The notes under the pieces: model-generated | Database searches by the model: none | What the model saw: only the letters and a program-made list of their open reading frames with translations | Told to the model about the DNA's origin: nothing | In this document: positions 63,409-64,000 of the stretch, one piece after another | How positions within the stretch are numbered: position 1 is the stretch's first letter | How the letters are laid out: the number at the start of each line of letters is the position of its first letter | Assembly: GCF_003254395.2 (NCBI RefSeq) | Contig: NW_020555814.1 | Span: 1-64,000 of the forward strand | Length of the DNA: 64,000 nucleotides | Source of the DNA: Apis mellifera | Lineage: Eukaryota; Arthropoda; Insecta; Hymenoptera; Apidae | Direction: 5' to 3' | Made by a program: the position numbers and the translations under genes

Positions 63409-63430
63409 TCTCTCTCTCTCTCGCGCGCGC
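63409..63430. repeat. (CT)n followed by (CG)4
   Basis: A CT repeat runs straight into CGCGCGCGC. Confidence 0.9.
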
Positions 63431-64000
63431 AAATGGAACGGCGAGAATGGGCGAGAAAGATGGAGATAGTTGGCGAAAGAGGGAAGGGAGCGGAATAGAG
63501 AGGTCAGGAAAGTAATGTGACCAGGTTGGAACAAAGTTTTTCCCGGCCGGTAAATTGAACACGGAGTCCTGCAGTGACACAAAATTACACGGAGTCGCTT
63601 TTATCGGTGACCACTCAGCGTGAATCGTGACTCTGTACTCCCTTCCCCACCCCTCCGTTCGTCTTTCAAAGGGATTACTTTAGCGGCACATGGCTTTGGG
63701 GGCCGCGTAATCGCGGACCAAAGAGGGATGGGACGGCGGCTAAATATCCGTCTAATGGCCGCCGGGTTTTCAGCTACTTTTGCTTTTGAACGCGAGCCAG
63801 CCAAACCGGCGGAGAAGTAGGCCGAATGTATGAGAAGCTGGCTCTTGCAGGCCGTCGCCATGCCGCAAGGACCGTCCGAAATATTAACGTCGCGTGTCCT
63901 CGCCGGTTTAATACATCAGCCGGACCCAGTGCTTAGGGAAATTTTCTCGGTGATTAAAAGTGGAAATGAAAATAGAAGAAAGGATCCCGATGCCGATAAC

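Larger units (their letters stand above)
61961..64000. other. Non-coding block: islands with dense microsatellites at the window end
   Basis: 61961-62590 has (AT)17, a GAA repeat and purine-rich DNA. 62591-62860 is AT-rich. 62861-64000 is GC-rich and contains compound CT/GA, GGA, GGAA and CT/CG repeats. The 187-codon minus frame at 63017-63580 is built on these repeats (Ser/Phe/Leu and Arg-Glu runs) and is not credible. The last 350 bp are CpG-rich without a recognised exon on either strand. Confidence 0.55.

Noticed and set aside
63017..63580. 187-codon minus frame
   Set aside because: Composed of CT, GGA and GGAA repeat translations.

Overview
The window looks like nuclear DNA from an insect, most probably a bee or another hymenopteran. 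The signs are overall AT-richness with CpG kept common, sharp alternation between AT-rich stretches and short GC-richer islands, many A/T homopolymers and (TA)n, (GA)n/(CT)n runs, and one gene with very short GT-AG introns next to a very long non-coding tract. The species call is an inference from composition; no marker gene fixes it.

Only one gene is well supported. It is on the minus strand at 2446-4040 and is the 3' end of a voltage-gated calcium channel alpha-2/delta subunit (alpha2delta-3 / Drosophila straightjacket type). Five solid coding exons (3761-3897, 3506-3675, 3227-3432, 2849-3143, 2446-2728) and one probable 17-nt microexon (4024-4040) join in frame into 368 codons plus a TGA stop. 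The introns between them are 73 to 126 bp. They encode the Cys-rich, VGCC_alpha2-like C-terminal part and a short hydrophobic tail. The roughly two thirds of the protein that carry the signal peptide, VWA domain and first Cache region are not recognisable here, so they should lie beyond 64000, across an intron of at least about 60 kb, unless exons were missed or the contig is misjoined.

Positions 1-2445 are downstream of the stop codon, probably 3' UTR: T-rich on the plus strand, unusually CpG-dense, with alternating purine-pyrimidine microsatellite DNA and a 21-bp perfect hairpin. Positions 4053-4648 hold 1.6 copies of a 368-bp repeat that directly abuts the microexon.

From about 4.65 to 64 kb I see no convincing gene. 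AT-rich deserts (for example 7911-8870, 23661-25500, 33741-35690, 48681-50950, 56931-58130) alternate with GC-richer islands (for example 10121-10700, 12691-13450, 17011-17960, 30401-32220, 41981-43800, 54241-54910, 60071-61030, 62861-64000). The islands may be intronic regulatory DNA, but that is inference. Open frames there (the longest is 278 codons at 54002-54838) show no recognised domain. No tRNA, rRNA, CRISPR, intact transposase or known microRNA was recognised.
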